Positions 36,623-45,074 of a stretch of 64,000 nucleotides of DNA are shown here, in pieces. A program made the translations under genes and the position numbers. The notes under the pieces were generated by a model. It was not told the origin of the DNA. It saw only the letters and a program-made list of their open reading frames with translations, and made no database searches. Within the stretch, counting starts at the first letter, position 1. Each line of letters opens with the position of its first letter. Source of the stretch: Planomonospora sp. ID67723 (GTDB lineage Bacteria > Actinomycetota > Actinomycetes > Streptosporangiales > Streptosporangiaceae); NCBI RefSeq assembly GCF_015711605.1, contig NZ_JABTEZ010000002.1:62001-126000 (forward strand), in the 5' to 3' direction.

Positions 36623-38949
36623 CCCGCGCCTCCAGGGAGGGGATCGACCAGGGGATCGACCAGGGGATCGACCAGGGGATCGACCATGTGCATGCGCAGC
36701 TCCGTGAAGTAGCGGCGGCCCTCGGCATCGGACAGCCAGGTCTGGTCCGGGCCGGGGAGCATCTCGGAGATCACCAGCCGCACGTCCCGCCCGGCGGTGA
36801 GGCGGGCCGAGCGGACCATCGAGCAGAGCAGGTCGGCGAAGACCGGGCTGGTGAGATCGACGTAGAGCGGTTTGATCTCCGTGGACAGCTTGACGAAGAC
36901 CTGCTCGGGCAGGCCGAGCTCACGCCGCCAGCGGCGCACGGCCAGGTACCGCGCGCGCTCACCGCCGGCGTCGGTCAGTCCCGTCGCGTCCGCGGTGGTC
37001 CGCCAGGTACGGCGGGCGACGACCAGCCGGTCGATGGTGATCCTCGGGGTGTGCCGATCGCCTCCGACGAGCTTGAAGCCGTCCACGGCGTGGATCGACA
37101 CCAGCTGCGAGAAGACCTCCAGCAGCGGCCGGCTCCTCCCGTCCGGCATGGTGGCCACCAGCTCCCCGCCCACCTCGTCGACCAGCACGCCCGTGGCGGG
37201 CACCAGCCGGTCGGGGTCGGCGCCGGGAGCGGCCGTCCAGCCCAGCTCGATGTCGGTCGGGTGGTCCAGCCCGTGCGTCACCCGGCCGGTGTAGCGGGGC
37301 CACTCCACCGGGTAGAGCGGCCTGACCCGGTCGGTTCCCAGATCCTCGGCCAGCGCGTCGCGCAGCGGGCCGGGATCGGGGTGGGCGAGGGTGAAGACGG
37401 CGCAGTCGAAGGTCGCCCAGGCCGCGTGCATCTCGCCCATGACCACCAGGTAGTCGCCGCGATTGACCGCCTCGACGCTGTCGGCGCAGATCTGCAGGTC
37501 GGGGCTGTGCAGCCGGCCGTCCGACCAGCCGGGGCCGGCGGCGGCGAACGCGTCGGAGGCGGCCAGTTCCCTGGCGGTGAAGGTCAGCTCGGCGGTGTCC
37601 GGGTCGACCCGGTCCAGGCCGAACAGCTCCGACCAGCGGCGGGCGAACTCCTCGGCGATGGCGTCCACGGGTCTGGGGCCGGCGCCGAACAGCATGCCCT
37701 GGGCGAGGTACCACAGGTCGGACAGCAGCACCGGGCCGTCCGCGCGCAGTTCCTCGTACAGCTCGCGCAGCGCCTGGCCGTAGGCCGTCGCCAGCTCGGC
37801 CGTCAGCCAGCGGGCGGCCTGGAGCATGAGCGCCAGCGGCTCGGCGACGCCGTCGATCAGAGGCTTGCCCACGGTCACGCGCACGTCGCGCGTGGTGTCC
37901 TCGTAGACCAGGCCGCGGCCGGCGTAGGTCTGACCCGTCCTGCGGACCGAGTCGGTGCCGGCGACCTCGCTGAACACCGTGCTGAGCGCCTCCATCGCGG
38001 CGCGCAGGGCATCCGGGTCGCCGGCGGCGCCCGCCACCCGTCGCTTGGCGGACGCCAGCCGCTCCAGCCCGGCATGGGCCCGCTCGCGCACGGACGGGTC
38101 CTCGATGCCGGCCAGCAGCCGCCGGAGGTGCTCCTCGGCGTGCGGGCTCTGCGGCACGTCGCCCTGCCAGGTCAGCAGGCCGCGCCCGGCGAGGAGGTCG
38201 AGCTGCAGGTAGGCGTCGGCTTCGGTGCGGATGCCCGCCTGCCCGGCCACCTCGGCGGCCACGTCGACGGCCCGGCGCCTGCCGTCGCATCGCGACAGCA
38301 GCAGCGCCTCGGAGGCCGACACCGGGACGGGCGGCTGCGCCGGCCGCCGCACCTGGCGGCCGTCCAGGGTCAGCTGGGGGTGCAGGGCGGGTGGCAGCCA
38401 GCGGCGTACCTCGGGATCCTCGGCCAGCTTCGCCGCGTACGCGCGCAGCGCCCAGTCCTCGAAGAACACGCGCCGGTCCGACAGCAGCCGTTCGCCGGGC
38501 CGTACCTCCAGAGCCGGGCCACCCTCCGTGCACCGAACCCAGGTCACCGGCCCGAAGAAGCCCACCGTCTCGTTCTTGGCGCTGTAGCGCTGCCAGTACT
38601 TGACGGCGACGCGCTCCCGTTCGCGCCGCCTGCTGTCGCGCCGGCCGCCGCGGGCCAGGGCGTCCAGCGCGACCAGGGCGCCCCGGTTCTGCCAGGTGAT
38701 CGCCTCGCGGAAGAGCGGGTCGGCGGCGATCCGGGTCAGCTCGTCGCCCAGCTCCCGGCCGGTCTCCGCGAGGATATCGCCGAAGTCCTCCGCCGCGAGC
38801 TCGCCCGAGAGCAACGCGTCCGCCGCCTGCGCGCAGCCGGGGGTGGACAGGCGTGCCAGGCCGTCGGCCGGGAAGCCGGTGCTGCGCAGCAGCGCCTCGC
38901 TCCACACCCACCAGCCGGTGTCGCCGAGCGGCATGCGGTGCTCACTCAT
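36619..38949 (-). CDS. LanB-like (lantibiotic dehydratase N-terminal) protein without elimination domain
   Basis: This 776-residue protein matches the LanB N-terminal (glutamylation) family: DTGWWVWSEALLRSTGFP, ITWQNRGALVALDAL, VKYWQRYSAKNETVGFFGP and FVKLSTEIKPLYVDL near the C-terminus. Full LanB proteins are about 1000 residues with a separate C-terminal elimination domain; none is visible here. LanB-type N-terminal domains use glutamyl- or other aminoacyl-tRNA, and the stand-alone PEARL enzymes append amino acids to peptides. In an NRPS-PKS operon with no precursor peptide it may attach an amino acid to a carrier-bound or free intermediate (inference). The C-terminus has four VDPL repeats. 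Its stop overlaps the NRPS start (ATGA). Confidence 0.88.
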   Translation of the reverse strand: MSEHRMPLGDTGWWVWSEALLRSTGFPADGLARLSTPGCAQAADALLSGELAAEDFGDILAETGRELGDELTRIAADPLFREAITWQNRGALVALDALARGGRRDSRRRERERVAVKYWQRYSAKNETVGFFGPVTWVRCTEGGPALEVRPGERLLSDRRVFFEDWALRAYAAKLAEDPEVRRWLPPALHPQLTLDGRQVRRPAQPPVPVSASEALLLSRCDGRRRAVDVAAEVAGQAGIRTEADAYLQLDLLAGRGLLTWQGDVPQSPHAEEHLRRLLAGIEDPSVRERAHAGLERLASAKRRVAGAAGDPDALRAAMEALSTVFSEVAGTDSVRRTGQTYAGRGLVYEDTTRDVRVTVGKPLIDGVAEPLALMLQAARWLTAELATAYGQALRELYEELRADGPVLLSDLWYLAQGMLFGAGPRPVDAIAEEFARRWSELFGLDRVDPDTAELTFTARELAASDAFAAAGPGWSDGRLHSPDLQICADSVEAVNRGDYLVVMGEMHAAWATFDCAVFTLAHPDPGPLRDALAEDLGTDRVRPLYPVEWPRYTGRVTHGLDHPTDIELGWTAAPGADPDRLVPATGVLVDEVGGELVATMPDGRSRPLLEVFSQLVSIHAVDGFKLVGGDRHTPRITIDRLVVARRTWRTTADATGLTDAGGERARYLAVRRWRRELGLPEQVFVKLSTEIKPLYVDLTSPVFADLLCSMVRSARLTAGRDVRLVISEMLPGPDQTWLSDAEGRRYFTELRMHMVDPLVDPLVDPLVDPLPGGAG
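36639..36686. repeat. 12-bp tandem repeat, four copies, in lanB-like gene
   Basis: Four exact copies of GGGGATCGACCA encode a (VDPL)4 tail just before the end of the LanB-like protein. Unit length and copy number equal those of the repeat at 34595-34642, but the sequence differs. Confidence 0.9.
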
Positions 38950-38950
38950 A

Positions 38951-39073
38951 CGATCTCCTCGCCCGAGGGCTCGGAGTCCGCATTCGCGGACGCACTGTGC
39001 CCCTTGATTCGCTCGCTGCGCTCGCTCATGCGATCTCCTCGCCCGAGGGCTCGGAGTCCGCATTCGCGGACGC
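38951..39073. repeat. 43-bp direct repeat spanning thioesterase 3' end
   Basis: The 43 bases at 38951-38993 recur exactly at 39031-39073, 80 bp apart. The second copy encodes the C-terminus of the thioesterase (SANADSEPSGEEIA). The first copy lies in the 76-bp gap before the LanB-like gene and supplies its GAGGAGATC ribosome-binding region, so the gap arose by duplication of the thioesterase gene end. Confidence 0.9.
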
Positions 39074-39805
39074 GCCGTCGCGCACCCGGTCCAGGATGTG
39101 GTCACGCCGCTCGCGCAGGAAGAAGTGGCCGCCCGGCTCGACGCTGAGGGTGAAGCCTGCGGTGGTGTGCCTGGCCCAGCCCCGCATGGCCTCGACGGGG
39201 ACCGACTTGTCGTCGGCTCCGGCGAAGGCCTCGATCGGCACCTCGATCGGCGGCCCCGGCCGGTAGACGTACTCGTGCAGCCAGGTGAAGTCCGCGCGCA
39301 GGATCGGCAGGACGAGCTCGCACAGCTCCGGCTCGGCCGTCAGCTCCTCCGGCAGGCCGCCGAGCTCGGTGAGCCTGCCGAGCAGTTCCTCGTCCGACAC
39401 CTCCGACAGCTCGGCAAGCGGCTCCACATGGTCCGGCGGCCGGCACCCGCCCAGGTACAACCGCCGCGGCAGCCGCTCGCCCCGCCTGGACAGCTCGCGG
39501 ACCACCTCGAAGCCCAGCCTGCCGCCCATGGAATGCCCGTAGATCGCGTACGGCCGGTCGGCCCGGGCCGAGACGGCGTCGGCGAGCTCCCCGATGTCGA
39601 TGCCGAAAGGCTCGGAGAAGCGGCCCTCCCGGCCCGGCAGGACCATGGACAGCACCTCGATCCCGGGTCCCGCCGCGGCGGCCCAGCCCTGGAAGGCCCC
39701 GGCCCCGGCGCCCGCCCACGGCAGGCAGAACAGCTGCAGGGGCGCCGCGTGGCGGGGTTGCGGAACGGAGAACCAACGGCCGAGCGAGCCGGTGTCGGGT
39801 CCCAT
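39026..39805 (-). CDS. Type II thioesterase
   Basis: This 259-residue alpha/beta hydrolase has the editing-thioesterase pattern: LFCLPWAGAGAGAF, LPGREGRF, nucleophile elbow GHSMGG, the Asp in FAGADDKSVP and His in EPGGHFFL. Type II thioesterases remove wrong or stalled acyl groups from carrier domains. As no synthase in the operon has an integrated thioesterase, it could also release the product (inference). It begins 2 bp after the ketosynthase stop. Confidence 0.95.
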   Translation of the reverse strand: MGPDTGSLGRWFSVPQPRHAAPLQLFCLPWAGAGAGAFQGWAAAAGPGIEVLSMVLPGREGRFSEPFGIDIGELADAVSARADRPYAIYGHSMGGRLGFEVVRELSRRGERLPRRLYLGGCRPPDHVEPLAELSEVSDEELLGRLTELGGLPEELTAEPELCELVLPILRADFTWLHEYVYRPGPPIEVPIEAFAGADDKSVPVEAMRGWARHTTAGFTLSVEPGGHFFLRERRDHILDRVRDGASANADSEPSGEEIA

Positions 39806-39807
39806 GG

Positions 39808-41448
39808 TCAGACCTCCTGCCGTTGGAACGGGTAGGCGGGCAGCGAGACGACGCGGCCGTCCGCCGGCGGCCAGGCGGGCTCGTCGCCCGCCACCCAGGC
39901 CTCGGCCGCCCGCGTCAGGCCCTCCGGAGCCTCCTCCGGCGCGTCGCACGGCAGGCCGCGAAGCCCGGCGACGGCCCCGGGCAGATCCCGGCAGACGATC
40001 GCCGCCCGGTGGGCGAAGGCCCGGCGTCCGGCGGTCAGCGTGTGGGCGACGTCGTCCAGGCCGGTCCGGGGAGCCGCCTCCAGGTGGTCGGCCAGCCGCA
40101 TGCGGGCCTGGCGCAACGCCTCGGGCGTCCGGGCCGAGACGGGCAGGACGCGCCAGCCGGTGGAGGCCGGGCGCGGCGGTCCGTCCGCGACCTGCTCGAC
40201 GATCACGTGGGCGTTGGTCCCGCCCAGGCCGAAGGAGCTCACCCCGGCACGCCGGGTCTCCGCCTCCCAGGCCACGTTCTTGACCGGCACGTAGAAGGGG
40301 CCGAACTCGACGTCCGGGTCCGCGCGCTCGAAGTGGAGGTTGGCCGGGATGACGCCGTGCCGTACCGCCAGCACTGCCTTGATCAGCGCCGCCGCGCCCG
40401 CCGCCGCGTCGAGGTTGCCGATGTTGGTCTTGATCGAGCCGAGCGCGACGGCTCCCGGCGGCAGCGGGTCGCCGGAGAAGGCCTGGACCAGGGCGGCGAC
40501 CTCGATCGCGTCCCCGACCGCGGTGCCGCTGCCGTGCGCCTCGACGAAACCGATCGCGCCGGGCGCCAGGTCGGCGTCCGCCAGCGCCTCGGCCACCACG
40601 CTCGCCTGCCCGTCGAGCCCGGGGGCGGCGAACCCGGCCCGGCGGGCGCCGTCGTTGCCCACCGCCCAGCCCCGGAGCACGGCGAGAACCCGATCCCGGC
40701 TCTCGACCGCGTCCTGCAGGCGCTTGAGCGCCAGGACCGCCACGCCGCTGCCGTAGGCGCCGCCCCGGCCGGCGGAGTCGAAGGCACGGCAGCGGCCGTC
40801 GGGCGAGACGAGGCCGCCGGACGTGTGCAGGAAGCGGGGCTCGGTGACGCTCACCCCGCCCGCGAGCGCCAGGTCGCAGCGGTAGTCGAGCAGGTGCTGG
40901 GCGGCCACGCAGACCGCGGTGAGCGAGCTCGAGCAGGCGGTCTGCACGGCCATGGCGGGGCCGGTCAGGCCCAGCCGGTAGGCCACCTGGGCGGCCGCGT
41001 AGTCGGGCGCGAAGCCCGGGACCAGCGGCTCGTCCGGGTCGCCGGTGAACTGCCGGTAGAGGAAGTGCCGGTTGACCGAGGCACCGGAGAAGACGCCGAC
41101 CAGGCCGTCGAAGGCCGCGGGGTCGCAGCCCGCGTCCTCCAGCGCGGCCCAGGACTGCTCGAGGAAGATCCGTTGCTGGGGATCCATGGCGGCGGCCTCG
41201 TCCGCTGTCACGCCGAAGAAGTCGGCGTCGAACGCGCTCACGTCGGGCAGGCGGCCGCCCGCTCGCACGTGCGCCGGATCGGCCAGCAGCCGCTCACCCA
41301 CCCCGAGTGCCCGCAGCTCGGCCTCGGTGTAGTCGTGCACGGCGTCCACGCCGTCGAGCAGGTTGCGCCAGAGCGAGGGCACGTCGGGAGCGCCGGGGAA
41401 ACGCCCGGCCATGCCGACGACGGCGATCGCGTCCTCCGGGAGAGACAT
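39808..41448 (-). CDS. Stand-alone ketosynthase lacking AT and one catalytic His
   Basis: The 546-residue product is a type I PKS ketosynthase (about 5-425) with active Cys in QTACSSSL and HGSGT. The conserved KxNIGH is KTNIGN, so the third catalytic residue is Asn instead of His. After the KS there is the KS-AT linker (about 440-500) and then directly the post-AT motif VVSLPAYPFQR at the end: the AT domain is missing as if cut out, and no ACP follows. It may take part as a trans-acting condensing or non-elongating KS, or be a reduced relic kept in the operon. ATG overlaps the DUF6002 gene stop by one base. Confidence 0.92.
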   Translation of the reverse strand: MSLPEDAIAVVGMAGRFPGAPDVPSLWRNLLDGVDAVHDYTEAELRALGVGERLLADPAHVRAGGRLPDVSAFDADFFGVTADEAAAMDPQQRIFLEQSWAALEDAGCDPAAFDGLVGVFSGASVNRHFLYRQFTGDPDEPLVPGFAPDYAAAQVAYRLGLTGPAMAVQTACSSSLTAVCVAAQHLLDYRCDLALAGGVSVTEPRFLHTSGGLVSPDGRCRAFDSAGRGGAYGSGVAVLALKRLQDAVESRDRVLAVLRGWAVGNDGARRAGFAAPGLDGQASVVAEALADADLAPGAIGFVEAHGSGTAVGDAIEVAALVQAFSGDPLPPGAVALGSIKTNIGNLDAAAGAAALIKAVLAVRHGVIPANLHFERADPDVEFGPFYVPVKNVAWEAETRRAGVSSFGLGGTNAHVIVEQVADGPPRPASTGWRVLPVSARTPEALRQARMRLADHLEAAPRTGLDDVAHTLTAGRRAFAHRAAIVCRDLPGAVAGLRGLPCDAPEEAPEGLTRAAEAWVAGDEPAWPPADGRVVSLPAYPFQRQEV

Positions 41449-42782
41449 CAGCGGCAGACCACCGCGGCGACGTCCTCGACGGTCGCGACCTCGGTCATCG
41501 CCTCCGGCTCGAGCGGCGTGTAGTCCGCCGAGGTGTAGCGGCCCGATCCGTGCACCACCACGTCACGCCAGTCGTCGGCCAGGCCGCGGTCGACGGCGTT
41601 GAGCACGCCGGTCAGGGCCATGACCAGGGACCACTCCCGGAGCCGGCGGAAGTCGGCGGGCAGTTCGCAGCCGGTCCCGGCGAGCAGTTCGCGCACCTGC
41701 GGATAGCGGGCCACGCATTCGGCCAGCGAGACCACGATGCCGTCGCCGCCCGAGCGCTCGATGATCGCGTTCATCGAGGGCGAGGTGGCGGGCCGGTGGG
41801 TGTAGAACGTCGGGTCGAGCACCTCGTCCGGGTCGTAGGTCAGTGCGGGGAAGCGCGGGTCGGCCGACTGCCGGTAGAGGCCGTCCGCCAGGGTGTACTC
41901 GGGCAGGCCGGCCCGGTCGAAGGACCCGCTGCGGAGGTTGAGCACCATGTCGGGGGTGCCGAGGTGCTGCACGAGCAGGCTGGCGGGCCGGTGTTCCGGG
42001 CTCGAGGAGCCGGACGCCTCCAGCACGTCCCGGCCGCGGTGGTAGCCGAGCAGCCCGAAGGCGCTGGAGACCGCGTGCGCGTGCAGCCGGGGCCCGGTGA
42101 CCGGGGAGGCCGCGTGCTCGAAGTACGCCCTGGCGGTGTCGGCGACGAGGTAGTTGGCCAGGTCCAGCGAGTACCACAGGTTTTCGCCGTTGGCCCGCAG
42201 GTCGCCGGCGTACTTGTCGGCGAAGGCCCGGCCGAGCGCTTTGACCTGCTCCGGCTCGGAGCCGTTGTAGACGAGCATCGGGTTCAGCTCGCGCAGCTCG
42301 GGATCGGCGGACAGCCGGCTGGAGCGGAGCTTGGCCAGGCACGAGCCGGGCGCCAGGATCACCGTGCGCAGCTGGTCGGGGCGGACCAGTCCGGTCTCGA
42401 TCGCGCGCAGCACCGCGTCGCGCAGCGCGACGCCCTTGTTGGCCGAGGTGGGAGAGAAGATCGTGATCGCTTCGCCGTACCGCCTGATGTACTCCACCGC
42501 GCGGGCGACGATCATCAGCGAGGCGAAGGTCTTGGTGGTGCCCGTGGCGGGGTTGCCCGTGAGGTCGAGCAGGGTCAGCCGGTGCTCGCCGTACGCGCCG
42601 AGCGGTTCCCAGCGGGCGGTGGCCACCGACAGGAAACGTTCCACATCCGCGTCGAGGGCGGGCAGGTGGTAGCCGGGGGAGAAGCCGATGTCCGATCTGA
42701 CCGGTTCGAGGTCGTCGACGCAGGCCGCGATCGAGGCGGGGAGGCGGTCGTAGTAGTCGATTAGCAGGTTCGCTGCGTGCAT
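41448..42782 (-). CDS. DUF6002 protein, threonine synthase-like PLP fold
   Basis: The 444-residue product has segments typical of DUF6002: PGYHLPALDADVERFLSVA, NPATGTTKTFASLMIVARA, SPTSANKGVALRDAVLRAI, HAHAVSSAFGLLGYHRG and LVQHLGTPDMVLNL. The GTTKTFAS element resembles the PLP-lysine region of fold-type II enzymes such as threonine or cysteate synthase, so amino acid beta/gamma replacement is plausible, but no activity is established to my knowledge. It would suit the making of an unusual building block together with the adjacent dehydrogenase. The ATG at 42782 is preferred; a GTG lies four codons upstream. Confidence 0.75.
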   Translation of the reverse strand: MHAANLLIDYYDRLPASIAACVDDLEPVRSDIGFSPGYHLPALDADVERFLSVATARWEPLGAYGEHRLTLLDLTGNPATGTTKTFASLMIVARAVEYIRRYGEAITIFSPTSANKGVALRDAVLRAIETGLVRPDQLRTVILAPGSCLAKLRSSRLSADPELRELNPMLVYNGSEPEQVKALGRAFADKYAGDLRANGENLWYSLDLANYLVADTARAYFEHAASPVTGPRLHAHAVSSAFGLLGYHRGRDVLEASGSSSPEHRPASLLVQHLGTPDMVLNLRSGSFDRAGLPEYTLADGLYRQSADPRFPALTYDPDEVLDPTFYTHRPATSPSMNAIIERSGGDGIVVSLAECVARYPQVRELLAGTGCELPADFRRLREWSLVMALTGVLNAVDRGLADDWRDVVVHGSGRYTSADYTPLEPEAMTEVATVEDVAAVVCR

Positions 42783-42798
42783 CGTCGGGCGCACCTCG

Positions 42799-43848
42799 TC
42801 AGTGGTAGGCGGGGAGGTCTCGGAGCCGGTCTCTGAGCTGGGAGAAGGCTGTGACGGCGGGGTCCAGGTCCGCGGCGGGGAAGCCGTCGGCGAGGTCGGG
42901 GGCGACCCGGGCGAGCTCCTCCCGGGCGGCGGGGCCGAAGGTGACGCGCGTGCCCTCCACGACCACCCCGTCCCGTACGGCTGAGCGCTGGTTGAAGGCG
43001 ACGGCTTCGGCGCGGTCCAGGCCCGGCGGCAGGCGCAGGTCCAGCCGGCCGGCCGTGAGCCGTACCGGATAGCCGCCCGGCAGGCCGAGCGGCCCCGGCA
43101 GGGCGGTGTCGAGGTCGCCGCCGGTGAGCAGGCACCCCAGCACCCGGGCGGCGGTCAGGCCGGTGACGTGGTTGAGCTCGGTGCGCTGGGCGGCCCGCTG
43201 GGCGGCGAGGAGCGTGCCGACGTCGGCGAGCGGGCGGCCCCGGTGCCAGACCCGCGCCTCGTCCTCGGGGGAGGCGGGCGCATGCAGGTGGACGTGGTGG
43301 GCGAGCACCTGCAGCTCCCGCTGGTCGGCCAGACCGAGGGCGGTCTGGAGGCTCGCGGCCAGCAGGCCGGCGTTGCCGATCCCGCACAGCACCGGGACGC
43401 CGCACGCGGCCAGCACGGGGTTGACCGCGTCGGGGAAGCAGGCGTTGACGAACCAGGACGCGGGGGCGGCATCGGCGAGCGCCGTGCCCGCGCGGAGGGC
43501 GGCCTCGGCCTGGAACGGCAGCGTGAGCCCGAAGCCGCCGCGCCGGAGCAGGGAGGTCCAGGCCGAGGGGGAGCCGAGCGACTCCCAGGGGGATTGGCTG
43601 GAGGCGGCCAGCAGCACGCCCGCCGGAGCGGCGGTCGCCAGGGCCTCGGGCAGAGGGCCCGTCACCGGGCGGAAGGTCGCGCCGGAGCCGGCGAGTGCGG
43701 CTCTGACCATACTGATGTGGCATACCTCGGCGGTCCGAGCCGGGTCGCGCCCGATCACGGTGACCTGAGCCGGCGGGCCGGTCACGGCCAGGGCATAGCA
43801 GACGGCTCTGGCCAGGCCACCGGTGCCGATGACTGCCAGCCCGGTCAT
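42799..43848 (-). CDS. NAD(P)-dependent dehydrogenase of Rossmann type
   Basis: The 349-residue product opens with a dinucleotide-binding motif GTGGLARAVCYALA and a second-strand VIGRDPAR that suits NADP. The later NACFPDAVNPVLAACGVPVLCGIGNAG resembles the central part of lactate/malate dehydrogenase-like proteins. It is first in the biosynthetic operon, with GAGGAGGGCCC before the ATG, and lies 16 bp before the DUF6002 gene. The pairing recalls, in logic only, the SbnA/SbnB route to 2,3-diaminopropionate; neither protein is from those families, so the substrate remains open. Confidence 0.75.
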   Translation of the reverse strand: MTGLAVIGTGGLARAVCYALAVTGPPAQVTVIGRDPARTAEVCHISMVRAALAGSGATFRPVTGPLPEALATAAPAGVLLAASSQSPWESLGSPSAWTSLLRRGGFGLTLPFQAEAALRAGTALADAAPASWFVNACFPDAVNPVLAACGVPVLCGIGNAGLLAASLQTALGLADQRELQVLAHHVHLHAPASPEDEARVWHRGRPLADVGTLLAAQRAAQRTELNHVTGLTAARVLGCLLTGGDLDTALPGPLGLPGGYPVRLTAGRLDLRLPPGLDRAEAVAFNQRSAVRDGVVVEGTRVTFGPAAREELARVAPDLADGFPAADLDPAVTAFSQLRDRLRDLPAYH

Positions 43849-44384
43849 GGGCCCTCCTCTGTCGGTCCCATGACCGCGTCCCCCGCGTTGGGATCCCCTA
43901 TAACCAGGTCAGTGCGCCTGTCGATGACCTCGGTGATTCCCGTCATGCCGCTCTGGCCGGCAACGGAAGGTGACTGTGCACCGCCATGCTGGACGACGCC
44001 TCTCTCCACGCTGGTAAGCACGGAATTAAGGATGAACCCACAAAACTTGTATGGATTACCCGTTATGGCCCGTATCGTGGTGACGATTTTGGGCCCGGCC
44101 CATATTCCACAGTTCACCCATGTGCTGTCAATCCTCCACCTTCCGGTCACGAGTACTGTCAGTGATCATGGGGTGCGGTTCTCCCGACAAGTGTTGACTT
44201 GCCGGGTTCCGGTCGACTTCAATCGGCGGCACTTCGTCGAGGACGACTACTGGCGCTGTCAGGGCCGGATAAAGTGTCCTACCGCCCCTTCGTGGGCCGT
44301 AATTTGTCGTGTTTTGGGCTCTGAGTCCCACATTGTTCTTTGGCGTGTCCGGCGACCCCGCGACGCGGCGAATAAGGAGTAGGC
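43849..44384. promoter_or_regulatory. Divergent promoter region of biosynthetic operon and mbtH
   Basis: These 536 bp hold no convincing gene. The composition is visibly less GC-rich than the flanks (runs such as GAATTAAGGATG and AACTTGTATGG). It must contain the start sites of both the 18-kb minus-strand operon and mbtH. A TTGACT at 44194 could be a -35 element for mbtH, but no good -10 follows. A 13-bp palindrome TGGGCCCGGCCCA lies at 44090-44102. No known operator was recognised. Confidence 0.5.
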
Positions 44385-44594
44385 GTGTCCATGCCCAATG
44401 GCGACTACAAGGTAGTGATCAACCACGAAGAGCAATACTCGATCTGGGCGTCGGACCGCCCCACGCCGGCCGGCTGGCGGGATGAAGGATTTTCGGGCGA
44501 CCGTAACAGTTGCCTCGAGTATGTCGACAAGGTGTGGACGGACATGAGGCCCCGCAGCCTGCGTGAGGCCATGCAGGAGTCCGAACGGGCGTGA
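44385..44594 (+). CDS. mbtH: MbtH-family NRPS accessory protein
   Basis: The 69-residue protein carries the family signature: YKVVINHEEQYSIWA, the conserved Pro-Ala-GW (PTPAGWRDEGF), SCLEYVDKVWTDMRPRSLR. MbtH proteins bind adenylation domains and are needed for their folding or activity. It very likely serves the two A domains of the divergent operon. GTG start with AAGGAG 5 bases upstream. In the same frame directly after its stop there is a condensation-domain remnant. Confidence 0.95.
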   Translation: MSMPNGDYKVVINHEEQYSIWASDRPTPAGWRDEGFSGDRNSCLEYVDKVWTDMRPRSLREAMQESERA

Positions 44595-45074
44595 GTACGC
44601 CCGTGGGTCGGGCGCCCGGTTTCGTGCTTCCTGTCCTCTTTCGCGCAGGAGCGGCTCTGGTCTGCGGACCAGCTGGAACCCGGCCGCGCCGTCCGCAACA
44701 TCCCGTTCGGCGCCGGCGTGCCGGCCGGTGCCGAGCCTGACGCCGTGACCGCCGCCCCGGCCAGGGTCGTCGCCCGCCACGAGGTGCTGCGAACCGCGCT
44801 GGAGAACCGCGACGGCGTGCCGGCCCGGATCGTGCCGCCCGAGGTCCCGCCCGAGGTCCCGGTCACCGATCTGCGCGGGCTCCTCGCCGATGAGCAGCAG
44901 GCGCGGCCCGCCCGGGCGCGCGACGCCGACATCTGCCGCAGCGCGGCGCCGTCCTCTTCCGACGGGGAGCTTCCTCTTCAGGCGACGTTCGGGGACGGGA
45001 GCGCGCCGCGTGCGACGGCCGGCCGCGGCAGGCCGGTCCGACCCGTCACGGCATCCGGGCCACCACGCCGATGA
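44595..45074 (+). pseudogene. Remnant of an NRPS condensation domain
   Basis: In the frame of mbtH, just after its TGA, the translation reads SSFAQERLWSADQLEPG, then RAVRNIPFGAGVP, VVARHEVLRTALENRDGVPA and VPVTDLRGLLADE. This is the N-terminal 110 or so residues of a condensation domain. The HHxxxDG region and everything beyond are missing, and after about 44935 the frame loses family resemblance. No start codon of its own is apparent. The stretch shows that mbtH was once followed by an NRPS gene that has been deleted. Confidence 0.8.

Noticed and set aside
34595-36686. 12-bp repeats considered as a CRISPR array
   Set aside because: Units are contiguous, in frame and without spacers; no cas genes are present.
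38949-39026. Search for a scaffold or precursor peptide gene next to the lanB-like gene
   Set aside because: The only gap in that part of the operon is a 76-bp duplicated sequence with no independent start and stop of a plausible peptide.
43845-44331. Small minus-strand open frames in the mbtH/operon gap
   Set aside because: No ribosome-binding sites, no family resemblance and atypical codon use; treated as promoter region.
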